From: JAVBPT01 sp031549455 | GTDB lineage: Bacteria > Bacillota > Clostridia > Lachnospirales > JAKSVV01 | Assembly: GCA_031549455.1 (NCBI GenBank) | Contig: JAVBPT010000061.1 | Span: forward strand, 1 to 26,091 | Reading direction: 5' to 3' | Length of the DNA: 26,091 nt | Shown here: one piece after another, positions 6,854-15,003 of the stretch | Layout of the letters: every line of letters begins with the position of its first letter | How positions within the stretch are numbered: position 1 is the stretch's first letter | Translations under genes and position numbers: made by a program | Notes under the pieces: model-generated | What the model saw: the letters and a program-made list of their open reading frames with translations, nothing else | Database searches by the model: none | Told to the model about the DNA's origin: nothing

Positions 6854-8998
6854 ATGGGGGATTTATTGCTTATTGGGTGTTTCATTCTATCTGCAATGGG
6901 ACTTGCAACGGTTCTTGTTTTCATTTTCAGGGCATTGTCAAAAAAATGGAATCTTATGAGGGTGACGATGGAAAATGGAATGATCGATCAGTTAGTAAGC
7001 GGTCTTTTTCCATTTGCATTCTTATTTTTATTAGCAGGTCTCTTTCTTTTGAAAGACTTCCTTTCTCTTTATATCAGCATGCAATCTTTTATTATTCTAT
7101 TTGTGGGCTTGCTCTATTTCTGGTTTTTGGGCTATGCTTTTGACCATGGCCAGTTGCAGGAGAAGACCAAAAGCAATTATATTGTACTTGGGGTGGTTCT
7201 TGTCTTGACAACCAGCTTTTGGTTAGACTCTTCTAAATACTCATCTCCGGTAGAGTTTGTATTGCTCCTTTCTGCGCTTGTCTTGATGTATCTCATGATT
7301 CTATCTGTGCAGGCAATGAGAAAGGAAAGTAGGATGACATCAGGGATGGTCGTGCTTATGGCAAGCGGCATTTTACTCTTAAGTTTTATAGGGAAGGACT
7401 CTTCTTTGACGATCTATTCTTCTTTTATGTTGGGAATTAGTCTGGTTATGTTTCTCTTAAGTGTACATGTTACAAATATTGCGGGACTGACAATAGGATA
7501 TGCGTTGGCTGCTTTTTTGCATCCCTTTTTGGCACCTCATATCAATACATGGCGTTCTATTTTTATTATCCTATCTCTTCCGCTTTTTAACTTACTTTAT
7601 GTAGCCATAAGGAGGATGATAAGGGGAACCGTTCTTGCCGTAAAAGATAATGAGGATATTTGGATAAAGCTAAAGGAAGGCAGCACAACAGATAAGACGC
7701 TTTCGGTCCTATTTAGCTTCACTTTCTGCCTTTCCTTAATCGGGTTACTTGCCTTTTTGACTCAGAATATTTACTTTCTAGTTTTAGCAGGCATGATCTA
7801 TGTTAGTGTGGGAATCTTGATAAGAAAAAAGCCTAAGAAAAAAGGAAAAATGACGGTCATGACGATATTTGGCACCAGACCGGAGGCCATTAAGATGGCG
7901 CCGGTTATCAAAGAGCTTGAAAAAAATCCGCTTATAAATAGTGTGGTATGCGTGACGGGTCAGCACAAAGAAATGCTCTATCAAGTGCTGGATGTATTTA
8001 ATATAAAAGTAGATTATGATCTGGATATTATGAGAAATAAACAAACTCTCGTAGGAATCTCATCGAGGATCTTAAAGGTGTTAGAAAAGGTGGTAAAAAG
8101 AGTTAAACCAGATGTGATTTTGGTTCACGGAGACACCACCTCTACCTTCATTGGGGCGTTGCTTGGCTTTTACATGCAACTCAAAGTGGGACATGTAGAA
8201 GCAGGTCTTAGAACTTATAATAAAAAAGAGCCTTTCCCAGAAGAGATCAATAGGGTTCTAACAAGTGCATTAACAGACCTTCATTTCGCTCCTAGTTTAT
8301 CAGCGAAGGAAAACCTGATAAAGGAGGGCGTTAGTGAGAAAGACATTTATGTAACGGGAAACACAGTGGTGGATAGTATAAAGTATACTTGCCGGGAAGG
8401 CTATGTTTTTAAGGAAAAGGTCCTAAATAAGATCGATTTTAAGAAAAATAGATTGGTTTTAATGACAGCGCATAGACGAGAAAATATTGGTGGGCCGCTT
8501 GAAGAAATCTGCGATGCGGTAAAGGATATCGTGGAACGACATAAAGATGTGGTTGTGGTGTACGCAGTTCATAAAAATCCAGCGGTGAGAAATATTGTGA
8601 ATAGTAAATTGAAAGAGGTTGAACGCGTTTATCTTATTGAGCCGATTGATGTTGAGGATATGCATAATCTGATGAAACAAAGCTACATAATGTTAACTGA
8701 TTCAGGTGGTTTGCAAGAAGAAGCGCCTTCGTTTTTTTTACCCACCATTGTGCTTAGAAATGTGACAGAGAGACCAGAAGGGTTAAAAACAGGTATTTTG
8801 AAGTTGGCGGGCACAGAACGCAATACAATATTCAAGTTTGCGGATGAACTGTTAAGTCATAAAGAGGTGCATGATCAGATGGCAAATACCATCAATCCTT
8901 ATGGAGATGGAAATGCTTCGGGAAGGATTGTGGAGGCGATTTTGTATGACGTGAAATTGGGTCAGAAGAGGCCGGAAGAGTATATTGCGAAGTATTAA
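6854..8998 (+). CDS. degenerate TagO/WecA-like membrane domain fused to UDP-GlcNAc 2-epimerase
   Basis: Residues 333-714 are a complete non-hydrolysing UDP-N-acetylglucosamine 2-epimerase (WecB/MnaA), making UDP-ManNAc. It has 'IFGTRPEAIKMAPVI', 'VTGQHKEML', 'VHGDTTSTFIGALLG', 'GHVEAGLRTY', 'PFPEEINRVLTSALTDLHFAPS', 'MTAHRRENIG' and 'LTDSGGLQEEAPS'. Residues 1-330 carry about ten hydrophobic segments. By eye they align with GT4 polyprenyl-phosphate GlcNAc-1-P transferases: 'LGYAFDHGQLQEKTK' (93-106) sits where LDD..LSPK.K is expected, 'SLPLFNLLYVAIRRMIRG' where the PIFD..FAI.RR segment is, and a final double span follows. The DD, NxxNLxDGxDGL, GDxGS, PIFD Asp and HHxH motifs are all replaced, so the domain should be catalytically dead. 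AAAGGAG precedes the ATG. TagA, the likely user of UDP-ManNAc, is encoded downstream in the same operon. A frameshift artefact is unlikely because the frame is continuous through 714 codons. Confidence 0.88.
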   Translation: MGDLLLIGCFILSAMGLATVLVFIFRALSKKWNLMRVTMENGMIDQLVSGLFPFAFLFLLAGLFLLKDFLSLYISMQSFIILFVGLLYFWFLGYAFDHGQLQEKTKSNYIVLGVVLVLTTSFWLDSSKYSSPVEFVLLLSALVLMYLMILSVQAMRKESRMTSGMVVLMASGILLLSFIGKDSSLTIYSSFMLGISLVMFLLSVHVTNIAGLTIGYALAAFLHPFLAPHINTWRSIFIILSLPLFNLLYVAIRRMIRGTVLAVKDNEDIWIKLKEGSTTDKTLSVLFSFTFCLSLIGLLAFLTQNIYFLVLAGMIYVSVGILIRKKPKKKGKMTVMTIFGTRPEAIKMAPVIKELEKNPLINSVVCVTGQHKEMLYQVLDVFNIKVDYDLDIMRNKQTLVGISSRILKVLEKVVKRVKPDVILVHGDTTSTFIGALLGFYMQLKVGHVEAGLRTYNKKEPFPEEINRVLTSALTDLHFAPSLSAKENLIKEGVSEKDIYVTGNTVVDSIKYTCREGYVFKEKVLNKIDFKKNRLVLMTAHRRENIGGPLEEICDAVKDIVERHKDVVVVYAVHKNPAVRNIVNSKLKEVERVYLIEPIDVEDMHNLMKQSYIMLTDSGGLQEEAPSFFLPTIVLRNVTERPEGLKTGILKLAGTERNTIFKFADELLSHKEVHDQMANTINPYGDGNASGRIVEAILYDVKLGQKRPEEYIAKY

Positions 8999-9010
8999 AG
9001 GAGGAAGTAA

Positions 9011-9565
9011 ATGGAAGAGCTGATAGATGTTTTAAATGAGAATGGGGAAAAGACAGGTGAAGTAAAAACGAAATCAAGCATTAAAAAAGATGGTGACTTT
9101 CATAGAGCTGTTTCGATTTGTATTATAAATGATCATAAGGAAATCCTGATGCATAGGCGAAGTGTTGGTAAAAAAATCTATCCAAATTTATGGAGCTGTT
9201 TTGTAAGGGGACATGTGTCAGCAGGTGAAGATTCGATAGCAGCCTGCTTGAGGGAATTGGATGAAGAGCTTGGAATCCTGGCTCACGAGGACGACCTTGA
9301 ATTTTTATTTAGTTTAAAGGATTGTAATCGAGCCGGGAATATGGATTATATTAATAACATCTTCTATGATAACTATTTGCTTTTTAAGAATATTCCTTTA
9401 GGGGATTTAGCGCTTGAGGCAGAAGAGGTGGCAGAGGTAAGATATATGAATTATAAAGAGGTAAAGGAGCTTGTCGAGAAAAAAGAAAAAACGCTCATTC
9501 CAAATTTTGAAGAGTATGAAAAATTATTTCCGTTGATTGATAAGCGCGAAATAAAAGAGGTGTAA
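9011..9565 (+). CDS. Nudix hydrolase (isopentenyl-diphosphate-isomerase-like subgroup)
   Basis: The 184-residue protein has a perfect Nudix box, G-x5-E-x7-R-E-x2-x-E-E-x-G-x, at residues 67-89 ('RELDEELGI' at its end). It also has the preceding 'ILMHRRSVGKKIYPNLWSC' typical of the IPP-isomerase-like/YfcD branch, which hydrolyses or isomerises diphosphate substrates. The N-terminal 'EELIDVLNENGEKTGEVKTKS' is the usual opening of this branch. True IPP isomerases need additional Cys/Glu residues that I cannot confirm here, so hydrolase is the safer call; the substrate is unknown. AAAGGAGG precedes the ATG. The next gene, fhs, starts one base after the stop. Confidence 0.85.
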   Translation: MEELIDVLNENGEKTGEVKTKSSIKKDGDFHRAVSICIINDHKEILMHRRSVGKKIYPNLWSCFVRGHVSAGEDSIAACLRELDEELGILAHEDDLEFLFSLKDCNRAGNMDYINNIFYDNYLLFKNIPLGDLALEAEEVAEVRYMNYKEVKELVEKKEKTLIPNFEEYEKLFPLIDKREIKEV

Positions 9566-9566
9566 A

Positions 9567-11222
9567 ATGTTAACAGATATTGAAATTTCAAAACAGACCA
9601 AAATGCTTCACATTAAAGAGGTGGCTAAAAGGCTGGGGATTTTAGAGGAGGAATTGGAGTACTATGGTCCATACAAAGCCAAGATTGATCCCTCTATTTT
9701 TACTCGTCTAAAAGAACGAAAAGAGGGGAAGCTCGTTTTGGTCACTTCAATCAATCCGACTCCGGCGGGCGAGGGAAAAACCACCACCACCATTGGAATT
9801 GGTCAGGCTTTTTCAAAGCTCAATAAAAACGCAGTGGTTGTTTTAAGGGAACCCTCGCTTGGGCCCGTGTTTGGTGTAAAAGGCGGGGCAACAGGTGGCG
9901 GATATGCGCAAGTTGTTCCGATGGAGGAAATCAACTTGCATTTTACTGGAGACTTCCATGCGATTACTTCAGCGAATAATCTGCTTTGTGCGGCGATCGA
10001 CAATCATATTAAGCAGGGAAATGAGCTGGGGATAGATATTGAGAACATCTTTTTTAAGCGTGTGATGGATATGAACGATCGGGCTTTAAGGGAAGTGGAA
10101 GTGGGCATCGGTAAAGGCAATGGAATACGCAGAAAGGATGGCTTTATGATCACGGTTGCAAGTGAGGTCATGGCGATCTTTTGTCTTTCGAAGGACATTA
10201 TGGATTTAAAAGATCGACTAGGGCAAATCATGATCGCATATGATCTAGCCGGAAATTCAGTTTATGCAAAAGATTTAAAGGTGCATGGCGCGATGGCTGC
10301 ACTTTTAAAAGATGCGATTAAACCAAATCTAATTCAGACCACAGAAAATACACCATGCATAATGCATGGTGGCCCTTTTGCAAATATTGCACATGGTTGT
10401 AACTCAATTATCGCTACCAAATTGGGACTCAAACTTTCGGACTTCGTTATTACAGAGGCGGGTTTCGGGGCGGATCTTGGAGGAGAGAAATTTTTGGACA
10501 TTAAGTGTCGGATTGGAGATTTAAAGCCAAGCGTAATTGTAATTGTAGCAACGATAAAAGCTTTGAAATATAACGGATTTGTGCCTAAGGAGGAACCCTT
10601 AGCGGAGAACATTGAGGCACTGGAAAAAGGAAGTGCGAATCTTAAGAGGCATATTGAAAATATGAAGAAGTATGGGGTGCCTATTGTGGTGGCACTCAAT
10701 CAATATACTCATGATACGGATTGTGAGATTGAGGTGATTGAGCACCTATGTAAAGAGCAAGGGGTTGAGTTTGCACTTTCCAGAGTTCATGCGGAAGGTG
10801 GGACAGGTGGAATCACACTTGCGAAAAAAATTGAAGAGCAGGCAAACAAGGCATCAAATTTCAAGCCGCTTTATGAAGAGACACTCTCGATAAAAGAAAA
10901 GATTGAAAAGATTACAAAGGAGATATATGGCGCAAAAGAGGTGGAATATTCGGAGTTGGCAGAAAGTAAGATTCAAAAGATCCAAAAAAGCCATCTCCCA
11001 ATTTGCATTGCAAAGACGCAATACTCTTTCTCGGATGATCCAAAATTGCTTGGAAGCCCAGAAGGGTTTAAGTTTCATGTGCAGGATGTGAGACTTTCGG
11101 AAGGAGCGGGGTTCATTGTGGTTCTGGCAGGGGATATCATGACCATGCCCGGTTTACCTAAAACTCCAAGTTATGAGAAGGTGGATATTGACGAGAATGG
11201 GAAAATTGTGGGTATATTTTAA
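9567..11222 (+). CDS. fhs: formate-tetrahydrofolate ligase
   Basis: The enzyme makes 10-formyl-THF from formate, THF and ATP, feeding purine synthesis, fMet and, in acetogens, the methyl branch of the Wood-Ljungdahl pathway. The 551-residue length is close to the usual 556. The ATP site 'NPTPAGEGKTTTTIGIGQA' lies at 63-81, followed by 'REPSLGPVFGVKGGATGGGYAQVVPMEEINLHFTGDFHAI', a family hallmark, and 'AGFGADLGGEKFLDIKCR'. 'GDIMTMPGLPKTPSY' near the end is also typical. No other one-carbon gene is nearby, so acetogenesis cannot be inferred from the window. It is the sixth gene of the operon, between the Nudix and tagA genes, an unusual setting that suggests growth-linked co-expression rather than one pathway. 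Confidence 0.96.
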   Translation: MLTDIEISKQTKMLHIKEVAKRLGILEEELEYYGPYKAKIDPSIFTRLKERKEGKLVLVTSINPTPAGEGKTTTTIGIGQAFSKLNKNAVVVLREPSLGPVFGVKGGATGGGYAQVVPMEEINLHFTGDFHAITSANNLLCAAIDNHIKQGNELGIDIENIFFKRVMDMNDRALREVEVGIGKGNGIRRKDGFMITVASEVMAIFCLSKDIMDLKDRLGQIMIAYDLAGNSVYAKDLKVHGAMAALLKDAIKPNLIQTTENTPCIMHGGPFANIAHGCNSIIATKLGLKLSDFVITEAGFGADLGGEKFLDIKCRIGDLKPSVIVIVATIKALKYNGFVPKEEPLAENIEALEKGSANLKRHIENMKKYGVPIVVALNQYTHDTDCEIEVIEHLCKEQGVEFALSRVHAEGGTGGITLAKKIEEQANKASNFKPLYEETLSIKEKIEKITKEIYGAKEVEYSELAESKIQKIQKSHLPICIAKTQYSFSDDPKLLGSPEGFKFHVQDVRLSEGAGFIVVLAGDIMTMPGLPKTPSYEKVDIDENGKIVGIF

Positions 11223-11236
11223 TAGTGGAGGAATCT

Positions 11237-11989
11237 ATGGAAGAAACAAGAATACTTGACGTAAAAGTTCACAAAGTGACGATGCAAGAAGCGAAAAATA
11301 CGATAATTGACTTGCTGGGTCAGGGCGGTCTAAAAATGGTTCATACCCCCAATCCGGAATTTATTCTTTTATCTTTAAAAGACCCCTTATATAAGACGAT
11401 ATTGAATGAGGCAGCGTTATCCGTTCCAGATGGGATTGGAGTTGTCATTGCCTCTAAGTTTACAAAAACAAAATTAAAAACACGTGTTCCGGGATGTGAG
11501 CTATTGGAACATGTTTTGGATGGGATGCAAGATACGGATCATCAAGTATTTTTTCTTGGCGGAAGACAAGATGTCTTAGAAAAAGCGCTGGAAAATATAA
11601 AAGCAAAATATCCAAGACTAAAGATTGCAGGTTTTAGAAATGGTTACTTTAAAGATTCGGATGATGAAGCCATCATTGAACAAATTAATGGGTCAGGTGC
11701 TTCACTTCTTGTCGTGGGGATGGGAGGGATTCCGAAACAGGAGACATGGGTTTACCAGTATAGAAAGCGCCTTGCCGTAAGGGTAACAATCGGCGTAGGC
11801 GGAACGATCGATGTGCTCAGCGGAACAGTGAAGAGAGCCCCTGTGATCTATAGGAAGCTTGGACTGGAGTGGTTGTATAGAACATTGAGTGAGCCAAAAA
11901 AAAGACTTCCTCGAGTCTATAAACTTCCTTACTTCTTGCTCCTTTCTTTTTTTGACTCTTTTAAAACAAAAAATCAAAAAACAGTATAA
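11237..11989 (+). CDS. tagA: TagA/WecG/CpsF-family N-acetylmannosaminyltransferase (GT26)
   Basis: TagA adds ManNAc from UDP-ManNAc to undecaprenyl-PP-GlcNAc, forming the linkage unit of wall teichoic acid and related polymers. GT26 features are visible: 'HTPNPEFILLS' (Thr37), 'SVPDGIGVV' (Asp65), 'TRVPGCELLE' (Arg83), 'VFFLGGR' and 'GMGGIPKQETWV' (Gln168). With this start, Thr37, Asp65 and Arg83 fall at the positions I remember for the studied Thermoanaerobacter enzyme. The last 35 residues ('LEWLYRTLSEPKKRLPRVY' and a hydrophobic tail) match the basic membrane-binding appendage of the family. ATG 11237 is chosen because GGAGG lies five bases before it; an in-frame GTG at 11225 overlaps that site. 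It closes the operon that also encodes the UDP-ManNAc-forming epimerase. Another aminosugar acceptor or donor is possible. Confidence 0.88.
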   Translation: MEETRILDVKVHKVTMQEAKNTIIDLLGQGGLKMVHTPNPEFILLSLKDPLYKTILNEAALSVPDGIGVVIASKFTKTKLKTRVPGCELLEHVLDGMQDTDHQVFFLGGRQDVLEKALENIKAKYPRLKIAGFRNGYFKDSDDEAIIEQINGSGASLLVVGMGGIPKQETWVYQYRKRLAVRVTIGVGGTIDVLSGTVKRAPVIYRKLGLEWLYRTLSEPKKRLPRVYKLPYFLLLSFFDSFKTKNQKTV

Positions 11990-12012
11990 AAATCAAAAAA
12001 GAGAGCATACTA

Positions 12013-12093
12013 TTTTCAGAAAGTTAAATGATAGATGTTTTGCTAATCAGTAACATCTTTTAGTCATCTTAACTTTTTTTGTGCTTCTGAAAA
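12013..12093 (+). terminator. large nested hairpin with T-run between tagA and gap
   Basis: Three nested inverted repeats share one axis: TTTTCAGAA (12013-12021) with TTCTGAAAA (12085-12093), AAGTTAA (12021-12027) with TTAACTT (12069-12075), and AGATGTT (12033-12039) with AACATCT (12052-12058). ATGA/TCAT adds pairs between the middle and inner stems. The middle stem ends in a T-run (12074-12080), as an intrinsic terminator would. The outer repeat is more than a simple terminator needs. Confidence 0.65.
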
Positions 12094-12109
12094 AAATCGT
12101 CAAACGCAC

Positions 12110-12137
12110 TTGATTTTTTAAATATTTACTATAGAAT
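12110..12137 (+). promoter_or_regulatory. sigma-A promoter of gap
   Basis: TTGATT at 12110-12115 and TAGAAT at 12132-12137 are separated by 16 bases, 56 bases before the gap start. The leader ends in a strong AGGAGG site (12181-12186). Confidence 0.6.
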
Positions 12138-12150
12138 AAAGGCATTCTAT
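12131..12150 (+). promoter_or_regulatory. operator-like palindrome over the gap -10 region
   Basis: ATAGAAT-N6-ATTCTAT is a perfect seven-base inverted repeat with a six-base centre. It covers the -10 box and the expected transcription start of gap, the usual place for a repressor site. It could also fold as a 5' mRNA stem. No regulator gene is adjacent. Confidence 0.45.
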
Positions 12151-12192
12151 CTTTAAAATACACAAAATGTAAATTTTTATAGGAGGTTTAAA

Positions 12193-13203
12193 ATGTCAGT
12201 AAATGTAGGAATTAACGGTTTCGGAAGAATTGGAAGACTTGCTTTTAGAGCAGCGGTGGAAAGAGGGGATGTCAACGTGGTGGCTATCAATGACCCTTTT
12301 ATAGATGTAGATTATATGGTTTACATGCTAAAATATGATAGTACACATGGTGCATATCCTGGAGAAATTAGAGCAGAGGACGGAAAATTAGTTGTAGATG
12401 GTAAAAAAATATCCGTTTATACCTGTAAAGATCCAGCAGAAATTCCTTGGGGGGAAGCAGGAGCAGAGTATGTAATTGAATCATCTGGTGTATTTACAGA
12501 AATTGAAAAGGCATCTGCGCATTTTAAAGGAGGAGCTAAAAAAGTGGTGATCAGTGCTCCGTCAAAAGATGCTCCAATGTTTGTAATGGGTGTAAACAAT
12601 GAAAAATATACAAAAGACATGAATATTGTATCCAATGCTTCTTGTACAACAAACTGTCTTGCGCCGCTTGCCAAAGTTGTGCATGAGAAGTTTGGAATCA
12701 TTGAAGGACTAATGACTACGGTTCATGCAACAACGGCGACTCAAAAAACGGTAGATGGTCCTTCTAATAAAGACTGGAGAGGGGGAAGAACAGCAAGTGC
12801 AAACATTATTCCATCCTCAACGGGAGCTGCAAAAGCGGTAGGTCAAGTGATACCAGAATTAAACGGCAAACTAACCGGTATGTCATTCAGAGTGCCAACC
12901 ACAAATGTATCGGTTGTAGACCTTACTTGTAGACTTGAAAAACCAACCAAATATGAAGATATTGTAAAAGCAATTAAAGAAGCTTCAGAAGGAAGTCTAA
13001 AAGGAATTCTTACCTGGACAGATGAAATGCTTGTTTCACAAGATTTATTGCATAACCCACATACTTCAATCTTTGATATCAACGCAGGAATCGCGCTTAA
13101 TGATAACTTTGTAAAACTAGTATCCTGGTATGATAATGAGTGGGGATATTCAAATAAATTAGTGGATCTAATTAAATATATGAACTCAGTGGATAGCAAA
13201 TAA
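12193..13203 (+). CDS. gap: glyceraldehyde-3-phosphate dehydrogenase (NAD-dependent, phosphorylating)
   Basis: The enzyme oxidises glyceraldehyde-3-phosphate to 1,3-bisphosphoglycerate in glycolysis. The 336-residue length is normal. Residues 3-15 form the Rossmann motif 'NVGINGFGRIGRL'. Asp34 in 'AINDPFID' favours NAD. The catalytic 'SNASCTTNC' has Cys151, and His178 lies in 'TTVHATTATQK'. 'RGGRTASANIIPSSTGAAKAVG' and 'SWYDNEWGYSNKLVDL' complete the family pattern. The 'NDPFIDVDYMVYMLKYDSTHG' segment is of the GapA/GapC type found in glycolytic enzymes. It has its own promoter and palindrome and precedes an unknown gene and pgk, so it probably starts a glycolytic operon. Confidence 0.97.
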   Translation: MSVNVGINGFGRIGRLAFRAAVERGDVNVVAINDPFIDVDYMVYMLKYDSTHGAYPGEIRAEDGKLVVDGKKISVYTCKDPAEIPWGEAGAEYVIESSGVFTEIEKASAHFKGGAKKVVISAPSKDAPMFVMGVNNEKYTKDMNIVSNASCTTNCLAPLAKVVHEKFGIIEGLMTTVHATTATQKTVDGPSNKDWRGGRTASANIIPSSTGAAKAVGQVIPELNGKLTGMSFRVPTTNVSVVDLTCRLEKPTKYEDIVKAIKEASEGSLKGILTWTDEMLVSQDLLHNPHTSIFDINAGIALNDNFVKLVSWYDNEWGYSNKLVDLIKYMNSVDSK

Positions 13204-13263
13204 TAGATAGACTTTTGAAACAAAGTGTGATATGATTTTTCTAATCGTTTTAGGAGAATATAT

Positions 13264-13755
13264 ATGAACATACCCGAATTTTATGATCAGAACGGAGAGG
13301 GAATAGAGGATAAAATCTTTTGCACAGAAGCCTTACCATATCTTTGGACTTTCCTATGTGAGCCTAATACACAGATTGAAAAGGATAAACTAACGAGCTT
13401 ACTTGTAAGATTTGCGTCTGAAAGGGAAGGGGGTAACTGGGATTCATTTTCAGTTCTAGGAAGAGAAAAAGCGTTTTTGAGCGAAGTATTTAAGAAGACG
13501 GTCGATCAGTTGACAGTTAATCCAGAATTACCGTTTCTTTATCCGTTCGATTATGTAGGGAAAACGGTAACCTTTAAGAGGCCGAGTACGGGAAGGGCTG
13601 GGAACGACAAAATTATTGATTTTATTACAGAAAAGCTTGGATCCCAGGTGCTAATGCCACTAAATAGGTTAAGAACATTAGTGAATGGGGAAAAAACGTA
13701 TATAGAAGAGGGGGAGAGCTTTGTTCGCATCCATTCTGATAAAGAGCTTGAATAA
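13264..13755 (+). CDS. unknown 163-residue protein between gap and pgk
   Basis: A real gene is supported by TAGGAG eight bases before the ATG, a 163-codon frame filling the gap-pgk interval, same strand and coding-like composition. The product is acidic and soluble, with no membrane span, signal peptide or Cys cluster. The N-terminal half looks helical ('CTEALPYLWTFLCEPN', 'LTSLLVRFASEREGG'). The C-terminal half has 'LPFLYPFDYVGKTVTFKRP' and 'DKIIDFITEKLGSQVLMPLNRLRTLV'. I do not recognise a family. Its position inside a glycolytic operon suggests an accessory or regulatory role, which is inference only. It lies 60 bases after gap and 48 before pgk. Confidence 0.7.
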   Translation: MNIPEFYDQNGEGIEDKIFCTEALPYLWTFLCEPNTQIEKDKLTSLLVRFASEREGGNWDSFSVLGREKAFLSEVFKKTVDQLTVNPELPFLYPFDYVGKTVTFKRPSTGRAGNDKIIDFITEKLGSQVLMPLNRLRTLVNGEKTYIEEGESFVRIHSDKELE

Positions 13756-13803
13756 TAAACAACTGATCTAAAAATCAAACTGAATTTTTCTTTGGAGGAA
13801 ATT

Positions 13804-14991
13804 ATGAAAAGAACAATAGATGATATAAGCGTAAATGGTAAAAAAGTGCTCGTTCGATGTGATTTTAATGTACCCATTGTGGATGGAAAAATAACAGATG
13901 AAACAAGAATTGTAGAATCTTTGCCGACCATTAAGAAAATTATTGGGGACGGAGGAAAGATAATCCTCTGTTCACATCTTGGTAAAGCGAAAGGAACGCC
14001 AGATCCAAAACTTTCTCTACTTCCGGTTGCGGCTAGATTATCCGAATTGCTAGGGAAAGAAGTGAAATTTGCGAATGACGATCTTGTTGTGAGCGATCAT
14101 GTAAAGAAGATGGCGGCAGAATTAAACAATGGAGATGTGATGTTACTACAAAACACAAGATTTAGAGCAGAGGAAGAGGAGTGCGGTGATGAATTTAGCC
14201 GTGAACTTGCTAGTCTTGCAGAAATCTTTGTAAATGATGCATTCGGAACATCCCATAGAGCCCATGCTTCTAATGTAGGCGTTGTGAAATATGTGGAAGA
14301 TTCAGTGATCGGATATCTGATCCAAAAAGAACTAAAATTTTTGGGAGAAGCGATCAATAATCCGGCTCGACCTTTTGTGGCGATCTTAGGGGGCTTAAAG
14401 GTAAAAGACAAAATCAAGGTTATTGAAAATCTACTGAATAAAGTAGATGTCCTGATTATCGGTGGAGCGATGGCATTCACATTCTTAAAGGCAAAAGGAT
14501 ATGAGATTGGAAAATCGGTTCTAGACGCTGAGCGGGTAGATTTTGCAAAACAAATGATCGAGAAGTCAGAAAAGAATGGTGTAAAATTATTACTGCCAGT
14601 GGACACAGTTATCGCACAAGAATTTAAAAACGATACACCGTTTAAGACGGTAGATAGCGATAAGATTCCAGTAGATTGGGAGGGATTTGATATCGGAGAA
14701 AAGACCATCACCCTATTCCAAGATGCGCTTAAATCTGCTAAGACAGTGATGTGGAATGGCCCAATGGGCGTATTCGAATTTGAAAATTTTGCAAAAGGAA
14801 CACTTGAGGTTGCGAAAACGTTATCAGAATTGGATGCAACCACAATTATTGGTGGAGGAGACTCCGCTTCTGCAGTGAACAATCTGGGTTACGGAGACAA
14901 AATGACACATATATCGACAGGGGGAGGAGCCTCTCTTGAATTTTTAGAAGGGGATGAACTTCCGGCATTAAAAGTCATTAAAGAAAAATAG
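13804..14991 (+). CDS. pgk: phosphoglycerate kinase
   Basis: Pgk converts 1,3-bisphosphoglycerate and ADP to 3-phosphoglycerate and ATP. Visible motifs are 'VLVRCDFNVPIVDGKITDETRI', 'LCSHLGKAKG', 'LLQNTRF', 'VNDAFGTSHRAHAS', 'ILGGLKVKDKI' (usually GGAKV), 'GGAMAFTFL', 'MWNGPMGVFE' and the C-terminal nucleotide-site segment 'IIGGGDSASAVNNLG' plus 'HISTGGGASLEFLEG'. The length of 395 residues is normal. ATG 13804 is used because GGAGG is six bases upstream; an in-frame TTG at 13792 overlaps that site. tpi, gpm and eno are not in the window; a strong hairpin follows the gene. Confidence 0.97.
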   Translation: MKRTIDDISVNGKKVLVRCDFNVPIVDGKITDETRIVESLPTIKKIIGDGGKIILCSHLGKAKGTPDPKLSLLPVAARLSELLGKEVKFANDDLVVSDHVKKMAAELNNGDVMLLQNTRFRAEEEECGDEFSRELASLAEIFVNDAFGTSHRAHASNVGVVKYVEDSVIGYLIQKELKFLGEAINNPARPFVAILGGLKVKDKIKVIENLLNKVDVLIIGGAMAFTFLKAKGYEIGKSVLDAERVDFAKQMIEKSEKNGVKLLLPVDTVIAQEFKNDTPFKTVDSDKIPVDWEGFDIGEKTITLFQDALKSAKTVMWNGPMGVFEFENFAKGTLEVAKTLSELDATTIIGGGDSASAVNNLGYGDKMTHISTGGGASLEFLEGDELPALKVIKEK

Positions 14992-15003
14992 TATGTGGAT
15001 ACA

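Noticed and set aside
13208..13236. Separate promoter for the unknown gene between gap and pgk
   Set aside because: TAGACT/TATGAT with 17 bases is weak at -35, and the better TTGAAA is only 10 bases from the -10; operon read-through from gap is simpler.
14097..14882. Long open frame antisense to pgk
   Set aside because: It lies wholly within pgk, has no ribosome site and gives a Ser/Phe-rich product typical of a shadow frame. The same applies to the antisense frame at 4062-4751.
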